This document shows, in pieces, positions 8,591 through 17,191 of a stretch of 64,000 nt of DNA. A model generated the notes under the pieces. That model searched no databases and was not told where the DNA came from. It saw nothing but the letters and a program-made list of their open reading frames with translations. The DNA is taken from positions 1 through 64,000 of the forward strand of contig CAZCBE010000019.1 of NCBI GenBank assembly GCA_964496695.1. Reading direction: 5' to 3'. Made by a program: the position numbers and the translations under genes. This DNA comes from SXTU01 sp964496695. Lineage in GTDB: Bacteria > Verrucomicrobiota > Verrucomicrobiia > Limisphaerales > SXTU01. How positions within the stretch are numbered: the first letter of the stretch is position 1; each line of letters begins with the position of its first letter.

Positions 8591-8752
8591 AGATTCAAAC
8601 GCATTGGACGGGCCGCCCGCCGCGACATACGCGACGCCAGCAGCAAGTCCGTTCACCAACTGGAACGTGGTGAGTGTATTGAGGCGCGGCATATTGTCCA
8701 GTGCGGGGAACCGGGTGGTTGGAGGTCGTTTTCGGCTGGCGACGCAGATGGG

Positions 8753-8844
8753 GCGCGGCATTTATGCCGCTTCAACGCGCTGCGCTCCTTGGTAACCCCC
8801 CAGCCCTGCCATGTTCGGACGATGAAGCGGCATAAATGCCGCGC
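8753..8844. repeat. palindrome, GCGGCATTTATGCCGC family
   Basis: The arms 8753-8774 and 8823-8844 are perfect 22-bp reverse complements with a 48-base spacer. Each arm is itself nearly palindromic. A single variant copy, GAAGCGGCGTAAACGCCGCG, occurs near 30229. The palindrome lies between two divergent genes (7211-8590 minus and 8911-10299 plus) and is the main feature of that 320-base gap. Confidence 0.88.
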
Positions 8845-8910
8845 GCCGGGGGCCACCTCGCACTTGACGCTGCCCCCTCCCGCTTCTACGTTGCGCCAAT
8901 CCAAACCCCC

Positions 8911-10299
8911 ATGAACTCCCACGAAACGGCCATCCGCGAATTCGCGGGTCGCCTCGCTTTCCTGCTCATGTTCCGCAGCGCGGTCCGTTACGCGACGGTG
9001 TGGCTGCTGGGCGTCGGGGTCGCCGTGCTCGTGGCGCGCGTGACGGGGCTGGTGGCGACGCATTGGCTCATCGGCGGGTTGATCGGCCTGATCCCCGTGG
9101 TGGGCGTGGCGGCCTGGCTGGAGTGGCAGCGGCGGCCGCAGCTCGCAACCGTCCGCGCGGCGATGGACCGGCACAACCACTCCGGCGGCCTGCTCATGGC
9201 AGCCGCGCAGGCCGACGTCTCCGCCTGGCAGAACGGCGCCCAGCCCGTGCCGCCCACCGTGCGCTGGAACAGCGGGCGGCCCATCACGCTCTTCGCGGCG
9301 GCGGCGCTCTTCCTCGGTGCGTCCATGCTGATGCCCGAGCGGTTTGTGGTCGGTGCGGCGCAGCGTCCGCTGGATGTGGGCAAGCTGGTCACCGAACTGA
9401 CCGAGCAGATCACGGCGCTCGAAGAGGAAAAAGTTTTGAAGGAGGACAAGGCCCTCGAACTCAAGAAGGAGCTGGCCCGTCTCGGCAAGGAATCCGCCGC
9501 CAAGGACCCGGCCAAGACCTGGGAATCTCTCGACCATCTCAAGCAGGCCAACGCCGACCTCGCCAAGCAGGCCGCCGAGGAAGCCATCCAGAAGACCGAT
9601 GCGATGAAGCAGGCCGAGACCCTGGCCGCCGCGCTGGGCCTCCTGCCGGATTCCGCCTCGTCCCTCCTGGAGCGCGCCATGCAGGACCTGGCCTCGCTGC
9701 TCCAGCAGGCCAAGCTCGAGCAGGGATTGCTGGCCGCGAAGCTGCCGGAGGAACTCCTCAAGGCTGCGAAGGACGGCAAGCTCAACCCCGAGCAGCTCAA
9801 GGAATTGATGAAGGCGCTCCAGGCCAACAAGGACAAGATGGGCGAGTGCCTCAACAAGCTGGCGAACCTCAAGCTCATTGACCCCAAGCTGCTCGAAGCC
9901 TGCAAGAACGCCGGCCAGTGCCCGAATCCCAACGGCCTCGCCGCCTTCCTCGCCGAGAACGGCGCGAATCTCGACTCCGTCCTTCTGGTCGTGCAGTCCT
10001 ATGGCCAGGGCGGTGTGGGCCGCGGTCGCGGCGATGCGCCGCTGACGTGGACCGATCCGTCCGACGAGTCCGGCATGAAGTTTAAGGAGACCGCGCTGCC
10101 CATGGGGCCGCTCAACGGCTTGAAGGACGCGCAGCTCGTGGGCATCAGCCGCAGCGCGCCCGAAGTGACCGGCGACAAGGAAACCGCCCAGGCCGGCGCG
10201 CTGGCCGGCGCCGAAGCCGGCGGCGGCGCGGCGAACGTCCAGCAGCTCCTGCCCCGTCACAAAGGCGCGGTGCAGCGGTTTTTCAAGCGGGAGAATTAA
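8911..10299 (+). CDS. membrane protein with long coiled-coil region, function unknown
   Basis: I do not recognise a named family in this 462-residue protein. Two hydrophobic segments lie at about residues 24-70 (YATVWLLGVGVAVLVARVTG; LIGGLIGLIPVVGVAAWLEW) and a third at about 120-138 (PITLFAAAALFLGASMLM). A highly charged Lys/Glu/Ala-rich coiled-coil predicted by eye covers about 155-330. The C-terminus is Gly/Ala-rich and ends in LLPRHKGAVQRFFKREN. That tail resembles membrane proteins often found with MoxR/von Willebrand-A clusters in these phyla, but none of those genes is nearby, so this is only a suggestion. ATG 8911 is chosen because the earlier in-frame codons derive from the upstream palindrome. 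Confidence 0.75.
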   Translation: MNSHETAIREFAGRLAFLLMFRSAVRYATVWLLGVGVAVLVARVTGLVATHWLIGGLIGLIPVVGVAAWLEWQRRPQLATVRAAMDRHNHSGGLLMAAAQADVSAWQNGAQPVPPTVRWNSGRPITLFAAAALFLGASMLMPERFVVGAAQRPLDVGKLVTELTEQITALEEEKVLKEDKALELKKELARLGKESAAKDPAKTWESLDHLKQANADLAKQAAEEAIQKTDAMKQAETLAAALGLLPDSASSLLERAMQDLASLLQQAKLEQGLLAAKLPEELLKAAKDGKLNPEQLKELMKALQANKDKMGECLNKLANLKLIDPKLLEACKNAGQCPNPNGLAAFLAENGANLDSVLLVVQSYGQGGVGRGRGDAPLTWTDPSDESGMKFKETALPMGPLNGLKDAQLVGISRSAPEVTGDKETAQAGALAGAEAGGGAANVQQLLPRHKGAVQRFFKREN

Positions 10300-10329
10300 T
10301 CGAGCGTCCCGAGGAAAAGAAACCGAAGC

Positions 10330-10923
10330 GTGAGCATCAAGCCTGCGACACTCGTGTTGGTTTCGTTTGTCCTGCTTTCATGTGCCGCGCCTACCCTGCG
10401 CACGTTTGCGTGGAGCAACGACACGAGCACATGGATGACGCACAACTTGAACGGACTGCAAGTAAAGTATCCGCATGAGCTACCTGTGGTCCGTTGCAAT
10501 CAAACTACCACCGCTTTCGCCATCTCCGGTTATGAGGGAAACCGTTCGACTGATTACTTCGGATTCGTGGTGGGCAATGGAGTTTACGTGGACTATCCAG
10601 CCAGAAAATCGTTGGAAATGCTTCGGAAGTCGGTTTTGGCCATGGATGGAAAGGTTATTGCCGAGCCGAAAGTTGCGGAGGCTTTTCAGTATCTTTTTCC
10701 AGTGTCGTCAGAGATTGACCAGAAGACCGGCAAGAAGCTAGTCCCCTCCATGGTCACTGTCAGCAGCTTTGGATGGTTCTTCACAACATCGGATGGAAAG
10801 GTGTGCGGTATCCGCTTGCAGAAATGGCACGCTCCTGTCGAACACTCAAACTGGAAACCTGAATCAGTCATGACGAAGGAGGAGATTGAGCTGCTGGACA
10901 AGGTCTATCGCAGTGTCCGTTAA
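10330..10923 (+). CDS. small predicted lipoprotein, function unknown
   Basis: This 197-residue protein starts at GTG 10330 with a lipoprotein signal (MSIKPATLVLVSFVLLSCAAP; lipobox Cys about residue 18). The mature part contains YPHELPVVRC, YFGFVVGNGVYVDYP and a final EIELLDKVYRSVR helix. I recognise no domain. Base composition is visibly less GC-rich than in flanking genes, and codons such as AAA, GAA and TTT are commoner, which may indicate recent acquisition. It follows the coiled-coil membrane protein by 30 bases on the same strand. Confidence 0.75.
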   Translation: MSIKPATLVLVSFVLLSCAAPTLRTFAWSNDTSTWMTHNLNGLQVKYPHELPVVRCNQTTTAFAISGYEGNRSTDYFGFVVGNGVYVDYPARKSLEMLRKSVLAMDGKVIAEPKVAEAFQYLFPVSSEIDQKTGKKLVPSMVTVSSFGWFFTTSDGKVCGIRLQKWHAPVEHSNWKPESVMTKEEIELLDKVYRSVR

Positions 10924-10980
10924 AAATTCTTCCTGCGCGGGCACTTCTTCTTTGTGCCCTCTGCGCCCTTTCGCGGCAAA

Positions 10981-11088
10981 TCAGAGCAGCCCCGCTTCCT
11001 TCATCGCCGCCTCCAACTCATCCGCCACGCCGTGGCTCCAAAGGCGATCGCTCACGTAGCCGCCTTCGCGCCGGACGGCGTCCAACGT
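10981..11088 (-). pseudogene. possible 3' fragment of a gene cut off by a palindrome
   Basis: A minus-strand frame ending in TGA at 10981-10983 encodes about 35 residues with protein-like character: VTLDAVRREGGYVSDRLWSH, followed by an acidic helix ending in MKEAGLL. Upstream the frame runs straight into the palindrome at 11103-11286. It could be the tail of a disrupted gene or a very small gene starting at a GTG near 11088. It faintly recalls the C-terminal part of DUF3368 PIN-like proteins, but this is not enough to name it. Confidence 0.3.
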
Positions 11089-11102
11089 CACGATGGCGCT
11101 TT

Positions 11103-11286
11103 GGAGTGCGGCGAGTTCTCGCCGCTTTCCGCAGGCGACTTGTCGCCGTCGAAAACCATTGGCCCGCATTCGCCCACAACCTGCCGTGCTCGCGCCAGCC
11201 GAGAGACGCACTTTCCACCGCCTGCCAGCCTTCTCTTCGACGGCGACAAGTCGCCTGCGGAAAGCGGTGACGAGTCACCGCACTCC
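11103..11286. repeat. 51-bp-arm palindrome with compensatory changes
   Basis: The left arm 11103-11153 and right arm 11236-11286 are reverse complements over 51 bases with about five mismatches. The mismatches fall inside a small hairpin carried by each arm. The left arm reads GGCGAG-TT-CTCGCC and the right arm, on the opposite strand, reads GGTGAC-TC-GTCACC, so each small stem stays paired. The remainder of 10924-11525 holds another short GC-rich repeat set (about 11340-11440, ACCCCTCCGGGGTCGGGACG and relatives) and no convincing complete gene. Confidence 0.88.
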
Positions 11287-11525
11287 ATAAAGCGGTGCTA
11301 GTGGGCAGCGTGTTCCAGCATCAGTCGAGGGGTATCCGCACCCGGTGAGCGCGGGAGGAGTTTGACCCCTCCGGGGTCGGGACGGAAAACCGTTCCCCGT
11401 GGGTTTCACCCACGGCTATTCATGTGACACCCCTCCGGGGTTACCACAACTCCGATTCGCCCATCCGCCCGTCCGCTCGCTTGCGCACGCTTGTCCCCCT
11501 CGCCGTGCCTGCTACACTCGGTCCC

Positions 11526-12824
11526 ATGCACTTCACTAAGTCACTCGCCTGCGGCTGGCTGCTTGCCGTCAGCCTCAGCGTTTTTGCCCAGCAGTCCAAG
11601 CCGGCCAACTACGATGAGGCCAAGGTCGGCAGCCTGCCGTTGCCCGACCCGCTGACGGCGGCGGATGGCTCGAAGGTCACGGATGCGAAGACCTGGCAGG
11701 CCAAGCGGCGTGCGGAGGTCTTTCAACTGTTCGAGACCCACGTGTATGGCCGCAGCCCCGCCAAGCCGGCGACGCTGGTCTATGAAGTGACCAAGACGGA
11801 CCCACAGGCGCTCGGCGGCAAGGCGACCCGCAAGGAGGTGGCGATCTACCTGACCGGCAAGAAGGACGGCCCGCGCCTGGACCTCCAGCTCTGGGTGCCC
11901 AATGGCGTGAAGGGGCCGGTGCCCGCGTTCCTCGGCTGCAATTTCAACGGCAACCACGCGGTCCACCCCGATCCCGGCATCACGCTGAACCCCCGCTGGA
12001 TGCGCCCCGCCCGCGACAGCGCCAACGTGGTGAACAACCGTGCCACCGAGGCCTCGCGTGGCTCGGAGGCCCCCCGCTGGCAGGTGGAGATGATCATCGC
12101 GAAGGGCTACGCGCTGGCCACCTACTACTATGGCGACGTGGAGCCGGACCACGCCGAGGGTTGGAAAGACGGTCTGCGCGCCGCGATGTCCAAGGACGGG
12201 GCGGGCACGAAGTTCGCGCCGGAGGCGTGGGGGGCAATTGGCGCCTGGGCGTGGGGTCTGAGCCGGGGGCTGGATTATCTGGAGAAGGACAAGGCGATTG
12301 ATGCGAAGAAGGTCGCGGTGATCGGTCACTCGCGGCTCGGCAAGACCTCGCTCTGGGCGGGCGCGAGCGACGAGCGGTTTGCCCTTGTCATCTCGAACAA
12401 CTCCGGCGAGGGCGGGGCGTCCCTCTCGCGGCGCGACTTCGGCGAGACCATCGCCGTGCTGAACAAGAACTTTCCGCACTGGTTCTGCGGCAACTACAAG
12501 CAATACACCGACCACGCCGAGAAGCTGCCGGTGGACATGCATGAACTGGTCGCGCTGGCGGCTCCCAGGCCCATCTACATCGCGAGCGCGGAGGAGGACA
12601 AATGGGCGGACCCGAAGGGGGAGTTTCTCGCGGGCAAGTTCGCCGAGCCGGTGTATGCGCTGTTTGGCAAGCCGGGCACCGGGGTAGGGGACTGGCCGTC
12701 GGTGAACCAGCCGGTGGGCGAGTTCATCGGCTACCACGTCCGCACCGGCAAGCATGACGTGACAGCCTACGATTGGGAGCAATACCTGCGCTTCGCCGAC
12801 CGGCACTTTGGCCGGGCGAAGTAA
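11526..12824 (+). CDS. CE15 glucuronoyl methylesterase-like esterase (secreted)
   Basis: CE15 enzymes hydrolyse the ester between lignin alcohols and 4-O-methylglucuronic acid of xylan. The 432-residue protein has a signal peptide (FTKSLACGWLLAVSLSVFAQ). The alpha/beta-hydrolase nucleophile is S269 in VIGHSRLGKTSLWAGA, the characteristic CE15 G-x-S-R-x-G elbow. The downstream motif ISNNSGEGGASLSRR and a probable catalytic histidine H410 in TGKHDVTAYDW also fit. ATG 11526 places the signal peptide properly. It is followed on the same strand by a second secreted esterase, suggesting a polysaccharide-deacylating pair. CE15 membership is confident; substrate specificity is inferred. Confidence 0.9.
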   Translation: MHFTKSLACGWLLAVSLSVFAQQSKPANYDEAKVGSLPLPDPLTAADGSKVTDAKTWQAKRRAEVFQLFETHVYGRSPAKPATLVYEVTKTDPQALGGKATRKEVAIYLTGKKDGPRLDLQLWVPNGVKGPVPAFLGCNFNGNHAVHPDPGITLNPRWMRPARDSANVVNNRATEASRGSEAPRWQVEMIIAKGYALATYYYGDVEPDHAEGWKDGLRAAMSKDGAGTKFAPEAWGAIGAWAWGLSRGLDYLEKDKAIDAKKVAVIGHSRLGKTSLWAGASDERFALVISNNSGEGGASLSRRDFGETIAVLNKNFPHWFCGNYKQYTDHAEKLPVDMHELVALAAPRPIYIASAEEDKWADPKGEFLAGKFAEPVYALFGKPGTGVGDWPSVNQPVGEFIGYHVRTGKHDVTAYDWEQYLRFADRHFGRAK

Positions 12825-12854
12825 GCGCGCTGTTTTCATCCAACTCCGATCCCG

Positions 12855-13781
12855 ATGCATCCGCTCATGAAACGCTTGGCGATTCTTCTTCTGGCTGCCG
12901 GCTTCGCAACTGGAGGCGAATCGGTTGCGGCCGAAGCGAAGGCCAAGGCGGCCTTCCTCGGGGAAGAGCGAATCTACAAAACGGTGGAAGGCCGCGGCCT
13001 GCGCCTGTTCATCGTCAAGCCGGAGGGCTGGCAGGCGGCCGATCAACGTCCCGCGCTCGTGCTGTTTCACGGCGGTGGCTGGACGGGTGGCGCGCCGACG
13101 CAGTTCAACGATCAGGTCACCTATCTCGCGAAGCGGGGCATGGTCTGCGTGCAGGTGGAGTATCGGCTGCTGAAAGACCAGGGGCCGCCGACCAACTGCG
13201 TGCGCGATGCGAAGTCTGCGATGCGCTGGGTGCGCAGCCGCGCGGCGGAGCTGGGCATTGATCCCAGGCGCATCGGGGCGGGCGGCGGCTCGGCGGGCGG
13301 CCATCTCGCGGCGTTCGTCGGCATGGTGGAAGGAAATGATGACCCGGCGGATGACGTGAAAGTCTCGCCCAAGGCAAACGCGCTCGTGCTGTTCAACCCG
13401 GTGTTCGACAACGGTCCGGACGGCGGCTGGGGCACGAAGCGAGTTGGCGACCGCTTCAAGGAGTTCTCCCCGGCGCACAACATCACGGCGGACGACCCGC
13501 CGGCCATCGTGTTCCTCGGCCGCAACGACACGCTCAACGGCGTGCCGGTGGTCGAGCGCTTCCAGGCAAACATGAAGCAGGTGGGCGTGCGTTGTGAGAC
13601 GCGGTTTTACGATGGCCAGGCCCATGGCTTCTTCAACAGCGAGCCATGGAAGACCATCACGCTCATCGAGTCGGACAAATTCCTGGCGTCGCTCGGCTGG
13701 CTCAAGGGCCCGCCGACGATCCCGGAACCGGACCCGGCCAGCGTGCCCAAGGCCCCGGCGAAGAAAGAGGCGGCCAAGTGA
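12855..13781 (+). CDS. secreted alpha/beta hydrolase (HSL/acetyl-esterase type)
   Basis: This 308-residue predicted exported esterase has a signal segment LAILLLAAGFATGGESVAA. The oxyanion-hole motif is ALVLFHGGGWTGG. The nucleophile elbow is GAGGGSAGGHLAAFVG, with S146 as the likely catalytic residue, and the downstream acid and histidine lie in IVFLGRNDTLNG and YDGQAHGFFNSEPW. The pattern fits acetyl esterase/lipase (Aes, BD-FAE-like) enzymes that remove acetyl or other acyl groups from sugars. It follows the CE15 gene by 30 bases, so the two probably act on the same plant-type polysaccharide. A start at 12867 (MKRLAILLL) is an equally good alternative. Confidence 0.88.
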   Translation: MHPLMKRLAILLLAAGFATGGESVAAEAKAKAAFLGEERIYKTVEGRGLRLFIVKPEGWQAADQRPALVLFHGGGWTGGAPTQFNDQVTYLAKRGMVCVQVEYRLLKDQGPPTNCVRDAKSAMRWVRSRAAELGIDPRRIGAGGGSAGGHLAAFVGMVEGNDDPADDVKVSPKANALVLFNPVFDNGPDGGWGTKRVGDRFKEFSPAHNITADDPPAIVFLGRNDTLNGVPVVERFQANMKQVGVRCETRFYDGQAHGFFNSEPWKTITLIESDKFLASLGWLKGPPTIPEPDPASVPKAPAKKEAAK

Positions 13782-13814
13782 AGGCCAGGGGTGTTGTGTG
13801 AATCAAACTTGCCC

Positions 13815-16800
13815 ATGCTTGCGCTCCGCATCCTGCTGTTGTGTCTGATGGCGACCGCCGCCCGCGCCGCCGAGCCGGTGCGCTACAACCGCGACATCCG
13901 GCCCATCCTCTCGGACAAGTGCTTCTTCTGCCACGGGTTCGACGAGAAGAAGCGCGAGGCCGGCCTGCGCCTGGACACCCGGGAGGGCGCGCTGAAGAAG
14001 AACGCCATCGTCCCCGGCAAGCCCGAGAAGAGCGAACTGCTCAAGCGCGTGACGACCCAGGACGCGGGCGACCACATGCCGCCCGCGAAGTCCAAGCTCC
14101 CCGCGCTCACGACCGCCGAGGTGGACCTGCTGCGCCGGTGGATCGCCGAGGGGGCGCCGTATGAGGCGCACTGGGCGTTCCTGCCGCTTCAGCCGGTGGA
14201 GAAGTCATTAGTAATTAGTGATAAGTCCAAAGTCCCTCGAACGCCGTCCCCACTAATTACTAATCACTCCTCACTAAACACTTCTCCTCTGGACGCCCTC
14301 GTCTCCACGGGCCTCGCCCCGCGCAAGCTCAAGCTCCAGCCCGAAGCGGATCGCAACACGCTCCTCCGCCGCGTGAGCTTCGATCTCACCGGCCTGCCGC
14401 CGACGCCCGCTGACGTGGAGGCGTTTGTGAAAGACACGTCGCCCAACGCCTACGAGAAGCTGGTGGACCGGCTGCTGTCGTCGGAGCATTACGGCGAACG
14501 CATGGCGGTGGACTGGCTGGACATCTCGCGCTATGCGGACAGCTATGGCTTTCAGGTGGACCGCGAGCGCGAGATGTGGCCGTGGCGTGACTGGGTGATC
14601 CGGTCGTTCAATCAGAACCTGCCATTTGATAAGTTCATCACGGCGCAGATCGCCGGTGACCTGCTGCCGAACGCGACCGATGACCAGATCCTGGCCACGG
14701 CGTTTAACCGCCTCCACCAGCAGGAGACGGAGGGCGGGAGCGTCGAGGAGGAGTATCGCGTGGAGTATGTGGCGGACCGCGTGCAGACCTTCGCGACGGC
14801 GTTTCTTGGCCTGACCTTTGAGTGCGCCCGCTGCCACGACCACAAATACGATCCCATCGCGCAGAAGGAGTATTACGGCCTGTTCTCGTTCTTCCAAAAC
14901 ATTGACGAGGCGGGGCTCTACTCGTTCTTCACGCCTTCCGCGCCCACGCCCGCGCAGATGCAGCTCGATGCGCCGGCGAAGGAGAAGCTGGCCGGGCTGG
15001 AGCAGAAGGTGCGCGAGGCGGAGCAGAAGCTGGGGGCGGTGCGCCTGACCCGGGCGGAAGCTTTCTCCACATGGTTGAAAAACCCGAAGCGCCCGCTCGC
15101 TCCCCTCGCCCCCATCGGGGGAGAGGGTGGCCAGAAGCCGGGTGAGGGGGCAGGGGCTGCGCACAACCCAGCGGCCTCGAACAAACCTGAGAACATCTCC
15201 ACCCCCGCTCCTTCTGTTGCTCCAACCACGTCCGGCCCCCTCACCCCGGCCCTCTCCCCCAGTGGGGGAGAGGGAGGAAAAGTCGCGGACTCAGCGAATG
15301 CTTTTGCCATTCCGGGCGAACTGGCGCGCTACTCGTTTGATGTGCTCGTGGGCGGCAACAAGTTCACCAATGCCCTCGGCGGGACGAACTTCGCCACGCT
15401 GGCCGGGGAGAACAAGCTCGTGCCCGGCCGCCTGGGCCAGGCGGTGCAGTTCACCGGTGACGACCCCGTGAATCTTCCGCTCGGCAACTTCCAGCGGCAT
15501 GAGCCGTTCAGCGTCTCGCTCTGGCTGCGCACGCCGGATGTGAAGGACCGCGCAGTGGTCTTTCACCGCTCGCAGGCATGGACGGATGCGGGGAGCCGGG
15601 GCTACGAATTGCTCATTGAGGACGGGCGGCTCAAGTGGTCGCTCATCCACTTCTGGCCGGGCAACGCCATCTCCATCAAGACCACGGCCCTCGTGCCCAC
15701 GAACGCGTGGACGCACGTCGTCGTGACTTCGGACGGCAGCAGTCGCGCGGGCGGGCTGCGGCTCTACGTCAACGGCCAGCCGGCGACCAGCGAGGTCATC
15801 AAGGACAGTCTGACCAAGAACATCACCGGCGGCGGGCACGACAACATCTCGCTCGCCGAGCGGATGCGCGACCGGGGCTTCAAGGGCGGCGCGGTGGACG
15901 ACTTCCGGGTGTTCGGCCGCACGCTGACCGCCTTGGAAGCAGCGGCGACGCACGACGAGGCGGCGGCGAAAGCCTTGCTGGCGAAAGCCGAGGCGCAGTT
16001 GTCAGCAAGCGAGCGAGCCACGCTGGAAGACTATTTTCTCGCCACCGTGGACGCGGAGTTTCCCAAGCAGCTCGTCGCGCTCAAGGCCGCCCGTGCCGAG
16101 CTGGTGAAGTTCGCCGACGGCGTGAAGGAAATCATGGTGATGCGCGAGCTGGCGCAGCCGAAGAAGTCCTATGTGCTTTGGCGAGGCGAATACAATCACC
16201 GGCGCGAAGAAGTCGGCCCCATCACGCCCGCCGCGCTCTCGCCGTGGCCCGCCGGCGCGCCGCGCAATCGCCTCGGCCTGGCGCAATGGCTCACCGCGCC
16301 GAACCACCCGCTCACCGCGCGCGTCACGGTGAACCGCATTTGGCTGAGCCTCTTCGGGCGCGGCCTGGTGAAGACGGCGGAGGATTTCGGGAGCCAGGGG
16401 GAGAAGCCCTTGTATCCTGAGGTGCTGGACTGGCTGTCGTCGCGGTTCATCCAGAGCGGCTGGGACACGAAGGCGCTGATGAAGACCATCGTGATGAGCG
16501 GCGTGTATCGGCAGCGGAGCCTTGCCGATGCGAAGACGATGGCCGATGACCCGGAGAACCAATGGCTTGCCCGCGGCCCGCGCCTGCGCCTGCCCGCCGA
16601 GATGATTCGCGACAACGCGCTCGCCGCCGCCGGCCTGCTCAAGCCGGCGCTGGGCGGTCCGCCAGTGAACCCCTACGAGATGAGCGAGTCTTTCAAGCCC
16701 GCGAACCCGACCGGCGGCGATGGCGTGTATCGCCGCAGCCTCTACACGAACTGGCGGCGCACCGGCCCGCCGCCCGCGCTGCTCGCCTTCGACGCCCCGC

Positions 16801-17186
16801 GTCGCGCCGTCTGCACCGCGAAGCGTGAGCGCACCGACTCGCCGCTCCAGGCGCTCATCCTCCTGAACGGCACGCAATACGTCGAAGCCGCCCGCGTGCT
16901 GGGCGAGTCGCTCCACCGCGATGCTGGCGGCAACGTGCCCGCGATGATCGAAGCCGGCTTCCTCCGCTGCCTCAGCCGCAAACCGGACGCCCGCGAGCAG
17001 GCCATCCTCCAGCAGCTTCACCGCGAGCAGTTGGAGCACTACAAAGCGAAACCTGCTGAGGCGGACGGCTTGCTGAAGACCGGGAACACGAAGCGCGATG
17101 AAAAGATTGCCGCGCCCGAAGCGGCTGCGGCGACTGTGCTGGCGCAGGCGCTCCTCAACCACGATGCGTGTGTGGTGAAGCGATGA
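13815..17186 (+). CDS. planctomycete-type cytochrome c / DUF1549-LamG-DUF1553 protein with in-frame palindromes
   Basis: This is a large exported protein of about 1,123 residues. After a signal peptide (ALRILLLCLMATAARA) comes a PSCyt1 domain with one haem motif (CFFCH, C36/C39/H40). The DUF1549 (PSCyt2) domain follows (SFDLTGLPPTPADVEAFV; ECARCHDHKYDPI), then a LamG/concanavalin-like domain at about 560-700, and finally DUF1553 (APNHPLTARVTVNRIWLSLF; LNGTQYVEAARVL). Function is unknown; the family pairs with DUF1501 proteins, here at 17728. Two palindromes lie inside the open frame, at 14203-14268 (residues ~130-152) and 15104-15275 (residues ~430-487). They encode low-complexity linkers outside the conserved domains. 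The frame is intact throughout. Confidence 0.9.
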   Translation: MLALRILLLCLMATAARAAEPVRYNRDIRPILSDKCFFCHGFDEKKREAGLRLDTREGALKKNAIVPGKPEKSELLKRVTTQDAGDHMPPAKSKLPALTTAEVDLLRRWIAEGAPYEAHWAFLPLQPVEKSLVISDKSKVPRTPSPLITNHSSLNTSPLDALVSTGLAPRKLKLQPEADRNTLLRRVSFDLTGLPPTPADVEAFVKDTSPNAYEKLVDRLLSSEHYGERMAVDWLDISRYADSYGFQVDREREMWPWRDWVIRSFNQNLPFDKFITAQIAGDLLPNATDDQILATAFNRLHQQETEGGSVEEEYRVEYVADRVQTFATAFLGLTFECARCHDHKYDPIAQKEYYGLFSFFQNIDEAGLYSFFTPSAPTPAQMQLDAPAKEKLAGLEQKVREAEQKLGAVRLTRAEAFSTWLKNPKRPLAPLAPIGGEGGQKPGEGAGAAHNPAASNKPENISTPAPSVAPTTSGPLTPALSPSGGEGGKVADSANAFAIPGELARYSFDVLVGGNKFTNALGGTNFATLAGENKLVPGRLGQAVQFTGDDPVNLPLGNFQRHEPFSVSLWLRTPDVKDRAVVFHRSQAWTDAGSRGYELLIEDGRLKWSLIHFWPGNAISIKTTALVPTNAWTHVVVTSDGSSRAGGLRLYVNGQPATSEVIKDSLTKNITGGGHDNISLAERMRDRGFKGGAVDDFRVFGRTLTALEAAATHDEAAAKALLAKAEAQLSASERATLEDYFLATVDAEFPKQLVALKAARAELVKFADGVKEIMVMRELAQPKKSYVLWRGEYNHRREEVGPITPAALSPWPAGAPRNRLGLAQWLTAPNHPLTARVTVNRIWLSLFGRGLVKTAEDFGSQGEKPLYPEVLDWLSSRFIQSGWDTKALMKTIVMSGVYRQRSLADAKTMADDPENQWLARGPRLRLPAEMIRDNALAAAGLLKPALGGPPVNPYEMSESFKPANPTGGDGVYRRSLYTNWRRTGPPPALLAFDAPRRAVCTAKRERTDSPLQALILLNGTQYVEAARVLGESLHRDAGGNVPAMIEAGFLRCLSRKPDAREQAILQQLHREQLEHYKAKPAEADGLLKTGNTKRDEKIAAPEAAAATVLAQALLNHDACVVKR
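14203..14268. repeat. ATTAGTAATTAGT-family palindrome, in frame within the PSCyt gene
   Basis: The left arm 14203-14219 and right arm 14252-14268 are complementary at 16 of 17 positions. The right arm is identical to the right arm of the prfB-trpC element. It contributes the peptide SLVISDKSKVPRTPSPLITN to the linker between the cytochrome and DUF1549 domains, with no stop codon in the reading frame used. Confidence 0.92.
15104..15275. repeat. CCCCTCACCCCGGCCCTCTC-family palindrome, in frame within the PSCyt gene
   Basis: The left arm (GGGGGAGAGGGTGGCCAGAA and following, 15104-15156) is largely complementary to the right arm 15236-15275. Each arm holds its own short hairpin (CCCCCATCGGGGG; CCCCCAGTGGGGG). 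The same family lies in frame at 41957-42117 and 49884-50050, and a variant at 45310-45463. Here it lies between DUF1549 and the LamG domain. Confidence 0.88.
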
Positions 17187-17191
17187 GGGAA

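Noticed and set aside
7067..8914. Plus-strand open frame of 615 codons opposite the oxidoreductase
   Set aside because: The minus strand has Tat, Rossmann and EKP motifs; this frame is an antisense shadow.
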